Source of the DNA: Candidatus Leptovillus gracilis
Lineage (GTDB): Bacteria > Chloroflexota > Anaerolineae > Promineifilales > Promineifilaceae
DNA length: 64,000 nt
Reading direction: 5' to 3'
Assembly (NCBI GenBank): GCA_016716065.1
Contig: JADJXA010000001.1
Span: 682,001-746,000 of the forward strand
How positions within the stretch are numbered: position 1 is the first letter of the stretch; the number at the start of each line of letters is the position of its first letter. A model generated the notes under the pieces. The model saw only the letters and a list, made by a program, of their open reading frames with translations, made no database searches and was not told where the DNA came from. This document shows positions 15,936-24,610 of the stretch, piece after piece. The position numbers and the translations under genes are program-made.

Positions 15936-17570
15936 CTACCGTCCTACTGTGATCAGCGTCAGTTCCACGTAGCGGTCGGCGGCTTGCAGCGTGGCGTTGT
16001 CTGTGTTGCGGTGGTCTTCCGGCGGCAGCACCGCTTCAACGACAAAACGGGCCGGGTCTATGCCTTTACTCTCCAGATAGGCCACCACCGACCGGGCGCG
16101 TCCTTCGGCCACTTCCAGAATATCCGCTTCGGTGTAGGGCGGGTTGTTGGCCGGCCAGGCGGAAGAGCCTTCGACTTTCAGAAACAGCCCCACGCTTTGC
16201 GACAACGTGGGCACGACGCAGTTGTCCAGGATGCGCCGCGATTCCAACGTTAATTCGGTGGATTCGGGCAGGAAGGTGAAGGTGCGGCAGGGCAGCACCA
16301 CCAGCGTCTCGGATGCGGCCGTGCTGACGCCGCTCAGGTCCAACTGCTGTGAGATGGAAAAGGTATCGTTGATTGGCTTGCCGTTGGGCTGCAAACCGGC
16401 CTGTTCGGCGGCGCGCAAGACAAAGCCAGGGTTCACTAGGGCGTCGGCGCTGTCGCCGGGCGCGGGCAGGTTCGCCAATGACCAGACACGCCGGGCGATG
16501 TTCAGGCGCTCCACGATGGGGCGTGTGTCGCGCATGACAAAAGCGTTGTCGCCTAAATCAGCCTGAGCCACGTTTGTCAGCCAGGTGGTGAAGTCGTCGC
16601 TGGCTGATTCAGGATAAACAAAGCTCCAATCGTTGTGTCCCCAGGCGGCGATCTGGTTGGCGGCCGTGCCGAAATCTTCTACCTGGGCTTTTAGGGTGGC
16701 AAACCAAGCGTTGTGGAAATTTTGCACCAGGTCTGGTTGGTTTTGGATGGTGTCGCGCGAGGTGACGATGGTGTCTATGACAATGCGCAGTTGGGCAGAA
16801 CTGAGCAGGGGAATGCCGCCGCTGGTTTCTGCCTCGAAAATATCTGGTTCCCAGCCAGCTACGGCGTCAGCCTGGCCGCTGTTGAAGATGGCGACGGCGT
16901 CGGCGACGGTGTCTTGGGGGACCAGGGTTACGTCGGTGCGTGGGCTGAGTTGGGCGATGGAGAGGACATAGTAGAGGAAGTATTCGCCCACGCTGCCGCG
17001 GGAAAAGGCGACGCGCTTGCCTTTCAGGTCGTTGATGGTTTCGATGCCGCGCACCCATAGCTGGTCGGCGCCGGCGCTTTCATCCACAATGGCGGTGATG
17101 ACGCCAGGGCTGGTGAGGGCCACCGAGTCCAGGGTGGTCAGGAGGCAGTCCCACACCCCGGTGGTGAGCAGGGCGACACGCTGTTCTTCGGAAATTTCGT
17201 ATTTGGGATCGCCATCCAGGGCAAAGGGGACGATGCCCAGGTGGAAGCCGTTGGTTTTGTCCAGACCGGCCATCTGCATTTGTTGCAGGGTGAAGTAGCT
17301 GCCAAAGGCGTCTGCGCCGCAGATGTAGGTCGGTAGGCCGTCGTTGGCGTCGTAGTTGGGTCCCCAGATGGGTTCGGGGGATTGCAGGTTGGTCGGTGGG
17401 CGCGTGGGATTGGCGGGCAGGTTGCTGGCGGCGGTGGCAACGGCCGCTGGGGTGGCGGATGCGTTGTTGCCAATGTTGGCGTACATGGTTAGAAAGCCGG
17501 CCACGCAAACGGCGATGAGGGCCAGACCGACGATGACGATAAAGATGATGCGGGTGCGATCCATTTGCAT
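15936..17570 (-). CDS. Membrane-anchored solute-binding protein (NMT1/TauA-like) with a C-terminal OmpA-like domain
   Basis: A 544-residue protein with an N-terminal transmembrane anchor (about 8-30) and a low-complexity Ala/Pro linker. Residues about 75-360 fit nitrate/sulfonate/taurine-type binding proteins (INDLKGKRVAFSRGSVGEYF, GQADAVAGWEPDIFEAE, WFATLKAQVEDF). Residues about 430-544 have the OmpA/MotB pattern: FLPESTELTLESRRILDNCV, then VEGSSAW, AEGRARSVVAYLESKGID and DNATLQAADRYVELTL. OmpA-like domains usually bind peptidoglycan, so this may tether a ligand sensor to the wall. The gene precedes the VWA lipoprotein; no permease or ATPase is nearby, which argues against simple uptake. Confidence 0.8.
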   Translation of the reverse strand: MQMDRTRIIFIVIVGLALIAVCVAGFLTMYANIGNNASATPAAVATAASNLPANPTRPPTNLQSPEPIWGPNYDANDGLPTYICGADAFGSYFTLQQMQMAGLDKTNGFHLGIVPFALDGDPKYEISEEQRVALLTTGVWDCLLTTLDSVALTSPGVITAIVDESAGADQLWVRGIETINDLKGKRVAFSRGSVGEYFLYYVLSIAQLSPRTDVTLVPQDTVADAVAIFNSGQADAVAGWEPDIFEAETSGGIPLLSSAQLRIVIDTIVTSRDTIQNQPDLVQNFHNAWFATLKAQVEDFGTAANQIAAWGHNDWSFVYPESASDDFTTWLTNVAQADLGDNAFVMRDTRPIVERLNIARRVWSLANLPAPGDSADALVNPGFVLRAAEQAGLQPNGKPINDTFSISQQLDLSGVSTAASETLVVLPCRTFTFLPESTELTLESRRILDNCVVPTLSQSVGLFLKVEGSSAWPANNPPYTEADILEVAEGRARSVVAYLESKGIDPARFVVEAVLPPEDHRNTDNATLQAADRYVELTLITVGR

Positions 17571-17649
17571 TGTTCTTCTCCTTCTGGTTGGTGGTTAGAT
17601 GGTTGGGTGATGTTTCAGGCGAACCTGTGGATGCTCTAACACGTTGTCT

Positions 17650-19092
17650 TTACGTGAGGTGGTAGCCGAGGTTGCGCAGGACGTCGGCGGTGGTTTGGCC
17701 GGGGAGGAGGTCGAAGGTGTAACGGCCGTCGCCATCCCGGTCTACCACCAACTCCATCGCTTCTGGCAAGACGCAATGTTTGCTGCCGCGCACCCCGCCC
17801 AACATCTCCTGGTACGCGCCAATGCTAAAAAAGCCGATGTACAAATCATCTGTTTCCACCGGCAGATAGAGGGGGGATTGGCTTTTCTTGGGTGGGTATA
17901 CATCGTCGCTGTCGCAGGTGATGCCGCCGAGCTGCACGCGCTGGAATGGTTTGTCCAGGTGATTCAGCGGCAAGACAATGAAATGCTCGCCCAGCGCCCA
18001 ACTATCGGGGAAGGAACTCATGATGGAGCTGTCTATGATGTACCAGGGGTAGGTTGAGTCGTTGTCTTTGGCGGCGATAATTTTAAAGAGGTGGGCGCCA
18101 TGTTCGGAAGTGGTGTAACGGCCAAATTCGCCCATCACGTCTGGCTCTGGCACGTTGTAACGGGCGCAAGTCTCTTTGAGGGCGGTGAGCAGTTGGCGGG
18201 CGAAGGCGGCGTAATCAAAGTCGAAGCCCAGGGTCATCGCCACGGGCATCCCGCCGCCGAAGTTGAAGATGTGCAGGCTGGGGTGGCGCTGGCGCAGTTG
18301 GGCGTAAAGTTCGATACCTGGCCTGAGGTAATCCACAAAGGCTGCTTTGTCGGTGAGCTGACTGCCGACCATGTTGTGGAACATGACCAGGCTGAGGTTG
18401 GGGGCGGCGGCGATGTAATCGGCGGCGATCCACATCTGTTTGCTGTCCAAGCCGAAGCGGGAATTGGCGGCGTCCATTTCGTTGAGACTGGTGTTGGGGC
18501 CGTAGCTTTTCTGGCGCAAACCAACGTCGAAGTGGTGGCGGCTGTTGAGGAAGGGGGCGATTTCGTTGAGGTCTTCGATGACGGGGATAACCTGGGCGTG
18601 GTCGTCGCGCAGGCGCAGGATGCTGTCGGCGTAGGCGCTGCCGTTGGGTTTGAAGCCGTTGCAGACGATGAGCCGGCCGGGGGGCAGCAAGCCGCGCCGA
18701 ATCATGAGGCGGGCGATGTCTACATCTACAGCGGAGGACATTTCGTGGTGGGCGCCGCCGCCGAGGGTGGTGCGGATGACTTCTTCGGCGGCGTTGGCTT
18801 TGGAGGCGTAGGTGTAGTGGAAACGGCCGTTATACTCCAATTCCTCTATCGCCGCGGCAAATACCTGGTTCATATAGGCGATCTGGCGCGGGATAATGGG
18901 CAGGTAAACGATTTCCAGCGGGCTGGGCAGGGTGCGCCCCAGCCCCAGGCGACTCCCGCCGCCCAGAAACAACTGCGCCAGGTCCAGGTCTTCGAGATGG
19001 AGACGGCCGTTTTTCACAATCAAATAATGATTAAACGAGTGCCCGTCGGGGACAGGGTCGCTGCTTTCCCAACCAATAACAGGTTCGCTCAT
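17650..19092 (-). CDS. PLP-dependent fold-type III decarboxylase, arginine-decarboxylase-like
   Basis: A 480-residue cytoplasmic enzyme. FHYTYASKANAAEEVI near residue 91 holds the PLP-binding Lys. The barrel has HIFNFGGGMPVAM (phosphate-binding Gly-rich loop), GEFGRYTTSEHG and the C-terminal GGITCDSDDVYPP with the catalytic Cys. The wording is nearer to biosynthetic arginine decarboxylase (SpeA) than to diaminopimelate decarboxylase, but the protein is shorter than SpeA (about 630). It would make agmatine for polyamines; substrate specificity is an inference. It is preceded by a good ribosome site and separated by a hairpin from the two-component operon. Confidence 0.7.
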   Translation of the reverse strand: MSEPVIGWESSDPVPDGHSFNHYLIVKNGRLHLEDLDLAQLFLGGGSRLGLGRTLPSPLEIVYLPIIPRQIAYMNQVFAAAIEELEYNGRFHYTYASKANAAEEVIRTTLGGGAHHEMSSAVDVDIARLMIRRGLLPPGRLIVCNGFKPNGSAYADSILRLRDDHAQVIPVIEDLNEIAPFLNSRHHFDVGLRQKSYGPNTSLNEMDAANSRFGLDSKQMWIAADYIAAAPNLSLVMFHNMVGSQLTDKAAFVDYLRPGIELYAQLRQRHPSLHIFNFGGGMPVAMTLGFDFDYAAFARQLLTALKETCARYNVPEPDVMGEFGRYTTSEHGAHLFKIIAAKDNDSTYPWYIIDSSIMSSFPDSWALGEHFIVLPLNHLDKPFQRVQLGGITCDSDDVYPPKKSQSPLYLPVETDDLYIGFFSIGAYQEMLGGVRGSKHCVLPEAMELVVDRDGDGRYTFDLLPGQTTADVLRNLGYHLT

Positions 19093-19124
19093 AGCTGTTT
19101 CTCCCAGTTTATTGACTTAAGCTG

Positions 19125-19166
19125 TGCAAAAAGTTCAACTTCTCGGAAGAAGTTGAACTTTTTGCA
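19125..19166. terminator. Perfect 19-bp hairpin after the two-component operon
   Basis: The arms tgcaaaaagttcaacttct (19125-19143) and its exact complement (19148-19166) enclose the loop cgga. It lies just downstream of the last kinase gene on the minus strand and upstream of the decarboxylase gene, so an operon terminator is likely. The T-rich end is inside the stem instead of after it. Confidence 0.6.
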
Positions 19167-19175
19167 TAGGCATCG

Positions 19176-20315
19176 TCACGCTTTGGGCAGCGTGAACCAA
19201 AACATGCTGCCGGCGCCTAATTGACTCTCTACGCCCACCTGCCCGCCGCACTTTTCCACAATGCGGCGCACAATAGACAAACCCAATCCCTCGCCCCGAA
19301 CCTGCCTCTGGTGCAGGCGGGTGTGGGCTTTAAACAAGCGCAGTTGATCCGCTTCGGACAGGCCGGGTCCGTTATCTTTTACCCAAAAGCAAACGTTAGT
19401 TTCATCGTTCACTGTTGCGCCCAGGCGCAAAATGGGTGGGCTGCCGCCATATTTTAACCCATTACTGATGTAATTGACCCACACCTCTTCAATCCAGGAA
19501 GGATAACCAAATGCGGCCGGCCAAACGTCTGCCAGCTCGATTTGGGCGTTGTGTTCATCAATTTCAAATGAGAGCCGCTTGCAGGCTTCGGCTACCACGC
19601 GCCCCATGTTGAGCGAAATGGTCGCCACTTCTTCACGGCCGACGCTGGCTAGAAGCAAGATTTCACTCAACACGTTGTTCATTTTGTGGCCGCTTTGCAA
19701 TATGCGTTTTAGCGCCAACCGCCCTTCTTCATCCAGCTTTTCTTTTTGGGTCATCTCTAAAAAGCTGCCATAGCCGATGATTTGGCCCAATAAACCCTGG
19801 ACCTGATGGGCGACTGTATGGGCAAATTGGTCCAATTCGGCGTTGCGGTTCTGTAATTCGATGGCCTGCCGCGTCAGTTGATTTTTGGCGAGAAGCTGCT
19901 CGGTGAGCAGGTGCTGCCGCTCAATGGCGTGGCGGATGGCATGAGTGAGCAGATCGGCGTCTATGCGCCCTTTCACCAGATAATCTTGCGCTCCCTGCTG
20001 CATCGCTCTGATGGCGATGGTCTCGTCATCTAATCCGGTCAGGACGATGATGGGGGTATTGTGGGCGCTGATTTTTATGATGTCGAATGTACCTAATCCC
20101 TGGCTGTCTGGCAGCGAGAGGTCGAGCAGGATGATGTCGAAGAATGTTTCATCTAGCCGCACCAGGGCGCTGGCGATGCGATCTGCCTGGTGGATGACAA
20201 ATGTTGTGGTTCGGGCAGACAAATGGGCTGGCGGGTCGGCGAGCAAATAGCGAATGAGATCGGCGTCGCCCGGATTATCTTCAACGAGCAGGACGGTGAT
20301 AAATGGGTTGTTCAT
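19176..20315 (-). CDS. Response regulator-histidine kinase hybrid (REC then HATPase)
   Basis: A 379-residue cytoplasmic protein. REC domain at residues 6-125 with acidic pocket VEDNPGD, phospho-acceptor Asp65 (IILLDLSLPD) and the switch Lys in QDYLVKGRID. A coiled segment and a kinase core follow: phospho-His in LDQFAHTVAHQVQG, N box in NYISNGLKYGG, G1 in FWVKDNGPGLSEAD and G2 in GEGLGLSIVRRIVEKCGG. There is no membrane segment. It is the last of three genes, after a GAF kinase and a free receiver, so phosphotransfer among the three is likely. The missing output domain suggests a relay or a two-input switch. Confidence 0.88.
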   Translation of the reverse strand: MNNPFITVLLVEDNPGDADLIRYLLADPPAHLSARTTTFVIHQADRIASALVRLDETFFDIILLDLSLPDSQGLGTFDIIKISAHNTPIIVLTGLDDETIAIRAMQQGAQDYLVKGRIDADLLTHAIRHAIERQHLLTEQLLAKNQLTRQAIELQNRNAELDQFAHTVAHQVQGLLGQIIGYGSFLEMTQKEKLDEEGRLALKRILQSGHKMNNVLSEILLLASVGREEVATISLNMGRVVAEACKRLSFEIDEHNAQIELADVWPAAFGYPSWIEEVWVNYISNGLKYGGSPPILRLGATVNDETNVCFWVKDNGPGLSEADQLRLFKAHTRLHQRQVRGEGLGLSIVRRIVEKCGGQVGVESQLGAGSMFWFTLPKA

Positions 20316-20336
20316 AAGGTACTAGTTTACGTATCT

Positions 20337-20364
20337 GGTAATCCGTATTCCGTAATCAGTATTT
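20337..20364. repeat. Heptad short tandem repeat between response-regulator genes
   Basis: Units ggtaatc, cgtattc, cgtaatc and agtattt keep a 7-bp period in the 96-bp gap between the receiver and hybrid kinase genes. Confidence 0.75.
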
Positions 20365-20411
20365 CGTGGAGCGGCGCCTCTGGCAAATGCCAACGGGATA
20401 CGGACTTCGGT

Positions 20412-20858
20412 TTACGGCAGTTGAACGATGCTTAACCAAAATTGCTCTATTTGTTTGACGATTTGGATAAATTCGTCCAGATCGGTGGGTTTGGTGATGT
20501 AACAATTGGCGTAATGGTTATAGGTGTCTTGGATGTCTTCTTCCGCTTTGGAGGTGGTCAGGATGACAATGGGGATGCTGCGGAAGTTGTTGTCGCTTTT
20601 GATTTCAGCCAGGACCTGACGGCCGTCTTTTTTCGGCAGGTTCAGGTCTAGCAAAATCATATCGGGGCGGGGGGCAGAGGCAAAACGGCCGTCCTGCTGC
20701 AAAAAGTCTATCGCTTCGGCGCCATCACGCACCACATGCAGGGTGCTGGGTACTCCGGTTTCCTTGAAGGCTTCCTGGGTCAAACGCACGTCGGCCGGAT
20801 TGTCTTCAACCAATAGAATATGTATCATGCTGCGTAAACTTTTTCTGGTGGGGGTCAT
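20412..20858 (-). CDS. Single-domain response regulator (CheY/Rcp1-like)
   Basis: A 148-residue receiver with no output domain: acidic residues in LLVEDNPADVRLTQEAF, phospho-Asp71 in MILLDLNLPKKDG, the Thr in IVILTTSKAEED and the Lys in CYITKPTDLDEF. The ADVRLTQEAF and LNLPKKDG wording is typical of Rcp1-type regulators that pair with GAF or phytochrome-like kinases, as encoded just upstream. I keep the start at 20858 because GAGGA lies 8 bases before it; the internal Met at 20828 has no such site. The gap to the kinase gene is 13 bases. Confidence 0.9.
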   Translation of the reverse strand: MTPTRKSLRSMIHILLVEDNPADVRLTQEAFKETGVPSTLHVVRDGAEAIDFLQQDGRFASAPRPDMILLDLNLPKKDGRQVLAEIKSDNNFRSIPIVILTTSKAEEDIQDTYNHYANCYITKPTDLDEFIQIVKQIEQFWLSIVQLP

Positions 20859-20871
20859 CGTTCTGTCCTCT

Positions 20872-22728
20872 CTATGCTGGCAGGGTGAAGTAGAATGTAG
20901 CGCCCTGTCCGGGCTGCGATTCGACCCAGATACGGCCGTTATGCCGTTCCACTATCTTCTTGCAAATCGCCAACCCAATCCCTGTGCCCGGATACTCTTC
21001 CAGCGTATGAAGCCGCTGGAAAATGGCAAAAATCCGCTCCGCGTACTCCAGGCTCAGGCCAATTCCATGATCCTTTACCCAAAAGAGCCACTCTTTGCCC
21101 TCTTGTCTGGCTCCCAGGTAGACTTCAGGCTCATTGCCACCAAACTTCATCGCATTGCTGATTAAATTTTGCCATAACTGATTGAGTTGTATCGCGTCGC
21201 CCATCAGCGTGGGCAGTGGTTCCTGGTGAATCACAGCGCCAGTTTCAGCAATGGTCATTTGTAGATTTGCCAATACCTGCTGCACCACCGCATTGCAATC
21301 AGTCGGCGCAAAAGACTTGCCCTGCCGCCCCAGCCGCGAATAATCCAGCAGGCCATTGATCAATCCCTTCATCCGCAGTGCCCCATCTACGATGTAATGC
21401 AAAAACAAATCCGCATCTTCATCCAGCCGACCCTTGTATCGCCTTTCCAACAACTGCACATAGCTGATGATAATCCGCAGCGGTTCCTGCAAATCGTGGG
21501 AGGCAACATAAGCAAACTGCGCCAATTCCGCGTTTTGCTCCTCCAAAACCTGGGCATGGCGTTTCACCTGTTCATACAGGCGCGCCTGTTCAATGGCAAT
21601 TGCCAGCGGCGCAACTACCTCGCCCACCACCAGACTGTCCTCCTCCGAGAAACCATCGGGTACAGTTCTGGACAAATTGAGCGTGCCAATAATTTCCTCG
21701 TGGGCCACCAGCGGATAGATCAGAACCGACTGGATGTCTGATCCGGCCAAACCAGGAAATAAATCCGGATTAAACGGCAGTTCGCTCAGATTGCCAAAAA
21801 AAGGCCCCTGAGTAATCCGCTGCAGCACCATCAGGTTGTCGGTCAGACGATATTCGCCGGGGATCAACGACGCATCTTCGCCATTGGTGGCGGAATAGAT
21901 CTGCACCTGGCCTGTCTGGTAATCAAAAATCGAAAAACTGGCGCGGTGATAAGGAACCATTGCTTTCAGGCGCTGCACGGCCGTGCGCGCAATGATTTCT
22001 GGTGACTGGGTCAACAAAATCGCCTGATCAATCTCGTGTAGACTCTGCAACCGTTCGGCGTAATGCCGCAGCGCCATTTCTGCCTGCTTTTGCTCCTCGA
22101 ATAAATAGGCATTCTGAATCGCCGAGGCAATGTGTCCTGAAAAGACACTAAAGGTCGCTATGTCTAGCTGGTCGAAGCGATAAGAACGGTCGTCTTGCAC
22201 GTCTAGCACGCCCAACACGCGCCCGCCCAAGATTAACGGCGCGGCCATCTCGCAGCGTGTGTCTGGCAGTAGGGGATTGGGCAAAAAATCGGGTTCGCGG
22301 CTGACATCATCCACTAAAATGATAAAGCCTTCACGGGCGGCGCGCGCTACCAGGCTGTGTTCTGTTTCCAGCCGGATGGCGTGCTGCTGTTCGCGCAGCC
22401 GTTTGCCCACCGGGCCAGAACCGGCGGCCATGTGCAACATGCCAACATCTTCGTCCAATAAGTAAACATGCACGTGGTAAAGCTGGAAGCGCTCTTTTAA
22501 GAGCATCACCACTTCGTTCAACAACCGATCCAGGTTGAGAATGCTGCTGAGCTGCTTAGAAACGTCTGCAGCCGTGCGCAGTTGGTTGGCAAACCGAGAA
22601 ATCTGTGCGCCAGATTCTTTGTGGGTCGCCAGTTCTTCTTCCAGGCGCCGTACTGTTTGGTTTAATGCGGCAATTTTTTCGGCGGCGTTTGTTTGTCGGG
22701 GTACTGTGGGGTCTTCTAATTGGGTCAT
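20872..22728 (-). CDS. GAF-domain sensor histidine kinase
   Basis: A 618-residue soluble kinase. An N-terminal coiled coil (about 15-50) is followed by two GAF domains (about 60-210 and 235-375), then HisKA with phospho-His in AYVASHDLQEPLRII and a HATPase domain (LWQNLISNAMKFGG, FWVKDHGIGL, TGIGLAICKKIVERHNGRIW). No bilin-binding Cys is obvious in the first GAF (a Cys lies in LPDTRCEMAAPLI), so the signal may be a small molecule or redox state. It is the first gene of the three-gene two-component operon. Confidence 0.9.
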   Translation of the reverse strand: MTQLEDPTVPRQTNAAEKIAALNQTVRRLEEELATHKESGAQISRFANQLRTAADVSKQLSSILNLDRLLNEVVMLLKERFQLYHVHVYLLDEDVGMLHMAAGSGPVGKRLREQQHAIRLETEHSLVARAAREGFIILVDDVSREPDFLPNPLLPDTRCEMAAPLILGGRVLGVLDVQDDRSYRFDQLDIATFSVFSGHIASAIQNAYLFEEQKQAEMALRHYAERLQSLHEIDQAILLTQSPEIIARTAVQRLKAMVPYHRASFSIFDYQTGQVQIYSATNGEDASLIPGEYRLTDNLMVLQRITQGPFFGNLSELPFNPDLFPGLAGSDIQSVLIYPLVAHEEIIGTLNLSRTVPDGFSEEDSLVVGEVVAPLAIAIEQARLYEQVKRHAQVLEEQNAELAQFAYVASHDLQEPLRIIISYVQLLERRYKGRLDEDADLFLHYIVDGALRMKGLINGLLDYSRLGRQGKSFAPTDCNAVVQQVLANLQMTIAETGAVIHQEPLPTLMGDAIQLNQLWQNLISNAMKFGGNEPEVYLGARQEGKEWLFWVKDHGIGLSLEYAERIFAIFQRLHTLEEYPGTGIGLAICKKIVERHNGRIWVESQPGQGATFYFTLPA

Positions 22729-22764
22729 GTTGGCCTGCCTCTGTTATGTTCACCAGCCTAAGCA

Positions 22765-22860
22765 ATCGTTTAAGAATAACTTCCTGTTTTTAGATTGGAC
22801 CAATCTTGGAGATTGGTCCAATCTGGAAACTCCAAAGTTAATTGCAAACGAACCCTAAGC
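22765..22860. repeat. Intergenic hairpin element, copy 3 (inverted orientation)
   Basis: The core is agattggaccaatct (22792-22806), tgg, agattggtccaatct (22810-22824). The right flank (ggaaactccaaagttaattg onward) is the complement of the left flank of copy 2, and the left flank (aagaataacttcctgttttt) is the complement of the right flank of copies 4 and 5. This copy therefore joins the two flank types. Confidence 0.85.
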
Positions 22861-22979
22861 TGATGGGTCATCCCTCTTCTTGTCTGAACTTGCGCCATTC
22901 AGACAGCCAGGATGAGGGAACGGTGTCCGGATTTAAAGAGTTGCTAAACCGCCCCGCCACTACATTTTATCATATTCTA

Positions 22980-22988
22980 TGCTATACT
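22980..22988 (+). promoter_or_regulatory. Extended -10 promoter motif before the WYL regulator gene
   Basis: TG-c-TATACT lies at 22980-22988, 40 bases before the ATG. No convincing -35 box is present, as is common for extended -10 promoters. Confidence 0.45.
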
Positions 22989-23028
22989 TACTCGTAGAAC
23001 ATGCGGTCTATTTTGTGAGGTATGCGGC

Positions 23029-24015
23029 ATGGCAAGATTGGCAACACGCACGGCGCGGCTGCGCGAGATAGAGTCGCTGCTGCTGTTGGCGGCGGATGGG
23101 TTAACGGCCGTTGAATTGGCCGACAAACTGGAAGTAGACAGGCGCACAGTCTACCGCGACGTCGAATTTTTGTGCGAGCAGGGGACGCCGGTGTGGCAGG
23201 AAAACGGCCGTTTTGGCATCAACCGCGCCCGTTATCTGGCCAACGTCCGGCTTTCCTTCCAGGAAGCCATCGCCCTGGTGCTGGCCGGGCTGCTGCTGTC
23301 GCGCACCGTAGACGACCGTAATCCGCACGTTACGGCCGCCTTACGCAAGTTGGCTTCCACCCTGCCAGACCCCCTCGGCAGCCACCTGCAGCGGGCCGCC
23401 GACCGGGTGCAGCAGCGGGAAGATGGCAGCCAGACGGCCTTACTGGAAGCCGTCGCCGAAGGCTGGGGCAGCGGCCTGCAAGTTAAAATCGCATACCGCT
23501 CGCCACGCAGCGGCGCTTTGCGCCAGCGTATCATCTGCCCTTACGCGCTGGAGCCGACCCCCTCCGGCATCTATGTCATCGGCCACGATAGCTGGTCCGA
23601 CGAAATACGTACCTTCAAACTAGACCGCCTGGAAAGCGCGGCCGTCCTGAGAAAACGGTTCATCATCCCCGCCGATTTCGACCTGGAAGCCAGGCTGGCT
23701 TCGGGCTGGCGCATCATGGCCGGGGATGAAGTCAACGAAGTCGCGCTGCGCTTTGCCGCGGAGGCCAACGCCCAGGCGCGGGAACGCCAGTGGCACCCCT
23801 CGCAAACCGTCGAAACCACGCCCGATGGTGGCTGCATTTTGCGGGTGCAGGTGGCCGAACCGCTGGAAATGAAACCCTGGATTCGCAGTTGGGGGGCGCA
23901 GGTGGAGGTGTTGGCTCCCGGCTGGCTGCGCGCCGACATCGCCGCCGAAATGCGTCAGGCGGCAGCGCAGTATCAGCCTCAGCCGACGGCTGCCCGCCCC
24001 ATGTATGCCAAATAG
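23029..24015 (+). CDS. WYL-domain transcriptional regulator with N-terminal HTH
   Basis: A 328-residue regulator. The N-terminal winged helix (LTAVELADKLEVDRRTVYRD at about 24-43, then VEFLCEQGTPV) is of the DeoR/HTH_11 type. The WYL domain spans about 145-230 (LQVKIAYRSPRSG, IICPYALEPTPSGIYVIGHD, IRTFKLDRLESA), where the usual WYL reads IYV; a WCX-like C-terminus follows. WYL proteins sense nucleic acids or small ligands and often respond to DNA damage. The 3' end overlaps the convergent YdcF-like gene by 37 bases. Its targets are unknown. Confidence 0.88.
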   Translation: MARLATRTARLREIESLLLLAADGLTAVELADKLEVDRRTVYRDVEFLCEQGTPVWQENGRFGINRARYLANVRLSFQEAIALVLAGLLLSRTVDDRNPHVTAALRKLASTLPDPLGSHLQRAADRVQQREDGSQTALLEAVAEGWGSGLQVKIAYRSPRSGALRQRIICPYALEPTPSGIYVIGHDSWSDEIRTFKLDRLESAAVLRKRFIIPADFDLEARLASGWRIMAGDEVNEVALRFAAEANAQARERQWHPSQTVETTPDGGCILRVQVAEPLEMKPWIRSWGAQVEVLAPGWLRADIAAEMRQAAAQYQPQPTAARPMYAK

Positions 24016-24575
24016 CTCACTATTTCCTGGGCAAAGGCCCGCAGTTTTGTCCACCAGCTTATCCAGGCAATGGTGCGCGTTGGTGAACTGTACGCCTGCA
24101 TGTCCAGGTCGGCGGCAATAGACATGGCCCGCTTCATGTGAAACGGCGTACTGACGATGAGAAAGCTGTCCAGCCCGTGGGCGGCGGCGACTTGTTGGGC
24201 GTTGGTCAGGTTCTCGACGGTATTGGTGGAGATGGTCTCGCGCAAAACGGCCGTTTCCGGCACACCCTGGGCCAGCGCGTAGGCGGCGGCTACGTCTGCT
24301 TCGGCCGTTTCATTGGGGCCACCCTGCCCACCGGTGAAGATGATGTACTGCACGGTTCCCGTCTGGTACAAAGCGATGGCGTGGTTGATGCGCTCGCGCA
24401 GCACCGGCGACGGCCGTTCGCCAAAAACCGCCGCCCCCAACACAATGGCCGCGTCGGCCAGCCGTGTCTCGTCCCGCTGTGCATAGGCGTACACCTGCAC
24501 CCCCGCCCAGCCCACCGTTAGCCCGGATAAAGCGAGGCAGAGGAGAACGGCCGTTTTCCAGAGTCTTTGTTTCAT
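23979..24575 (-). CDS. YdcF/SanA-like (DUF218) membrane protein
   Basis: A 198-residue protein with an N-terminal signal anchor (about 8-32). The DUF218 domain shows DAAIVLGAAVFGERPSPVL, YIIFTGGQGG with the following acidic NETAEAD, and VSTPFHMKRAM with the conserved His. Family members (SanA, ElyC, YdcF) act at the envelope and may handle peptidoglycan precursors. It ends inside the convergent WYL regulator gene. Confidence 0.82.
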   Translation of the reverse strand: MKQRLWKTAVLLCLALSGLTVGWAGVQVYAYAQRDETRLADAAIVLGAAVFGERPSPVLRERINHAIALYQTGTVQYIIFTGGQGGPNETAEADVAAAYALAQGVPETAVLRETISTNTVENLTNAQQVAAAHGLDSFLIVSTPFHMKRAMSIAADLDMQAYSSPTRTIAWISWWTKLRAFAQEIVSYLAYMGRAAVG

Positions 24576-24610
24576 ATTACCGATAACGGATTACCGCTTA
24601 CGGGTACTAG
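24576..24610. repeat. Heptad repeat sharing a 23-bp string with 34601-34623
   Basis: Units attaccg, ataacgg, attaccg and cttacgg run from 24576 to 24603 with a 7-bp period. The 23 bases 24587-24609 recur exactly at 34601-34623, showing that whole blocks spread between gaps. Confidence 0.8.

Larger units (their letters stand above)
22729..23028. other. 300-bp divergent intergenic region
   Basis: It contains the hairpin repeat element (22765-22860) and an extended -10 promoter for the rightward WYL regulator gene. I see no gene in it. Confidence 0.6.
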
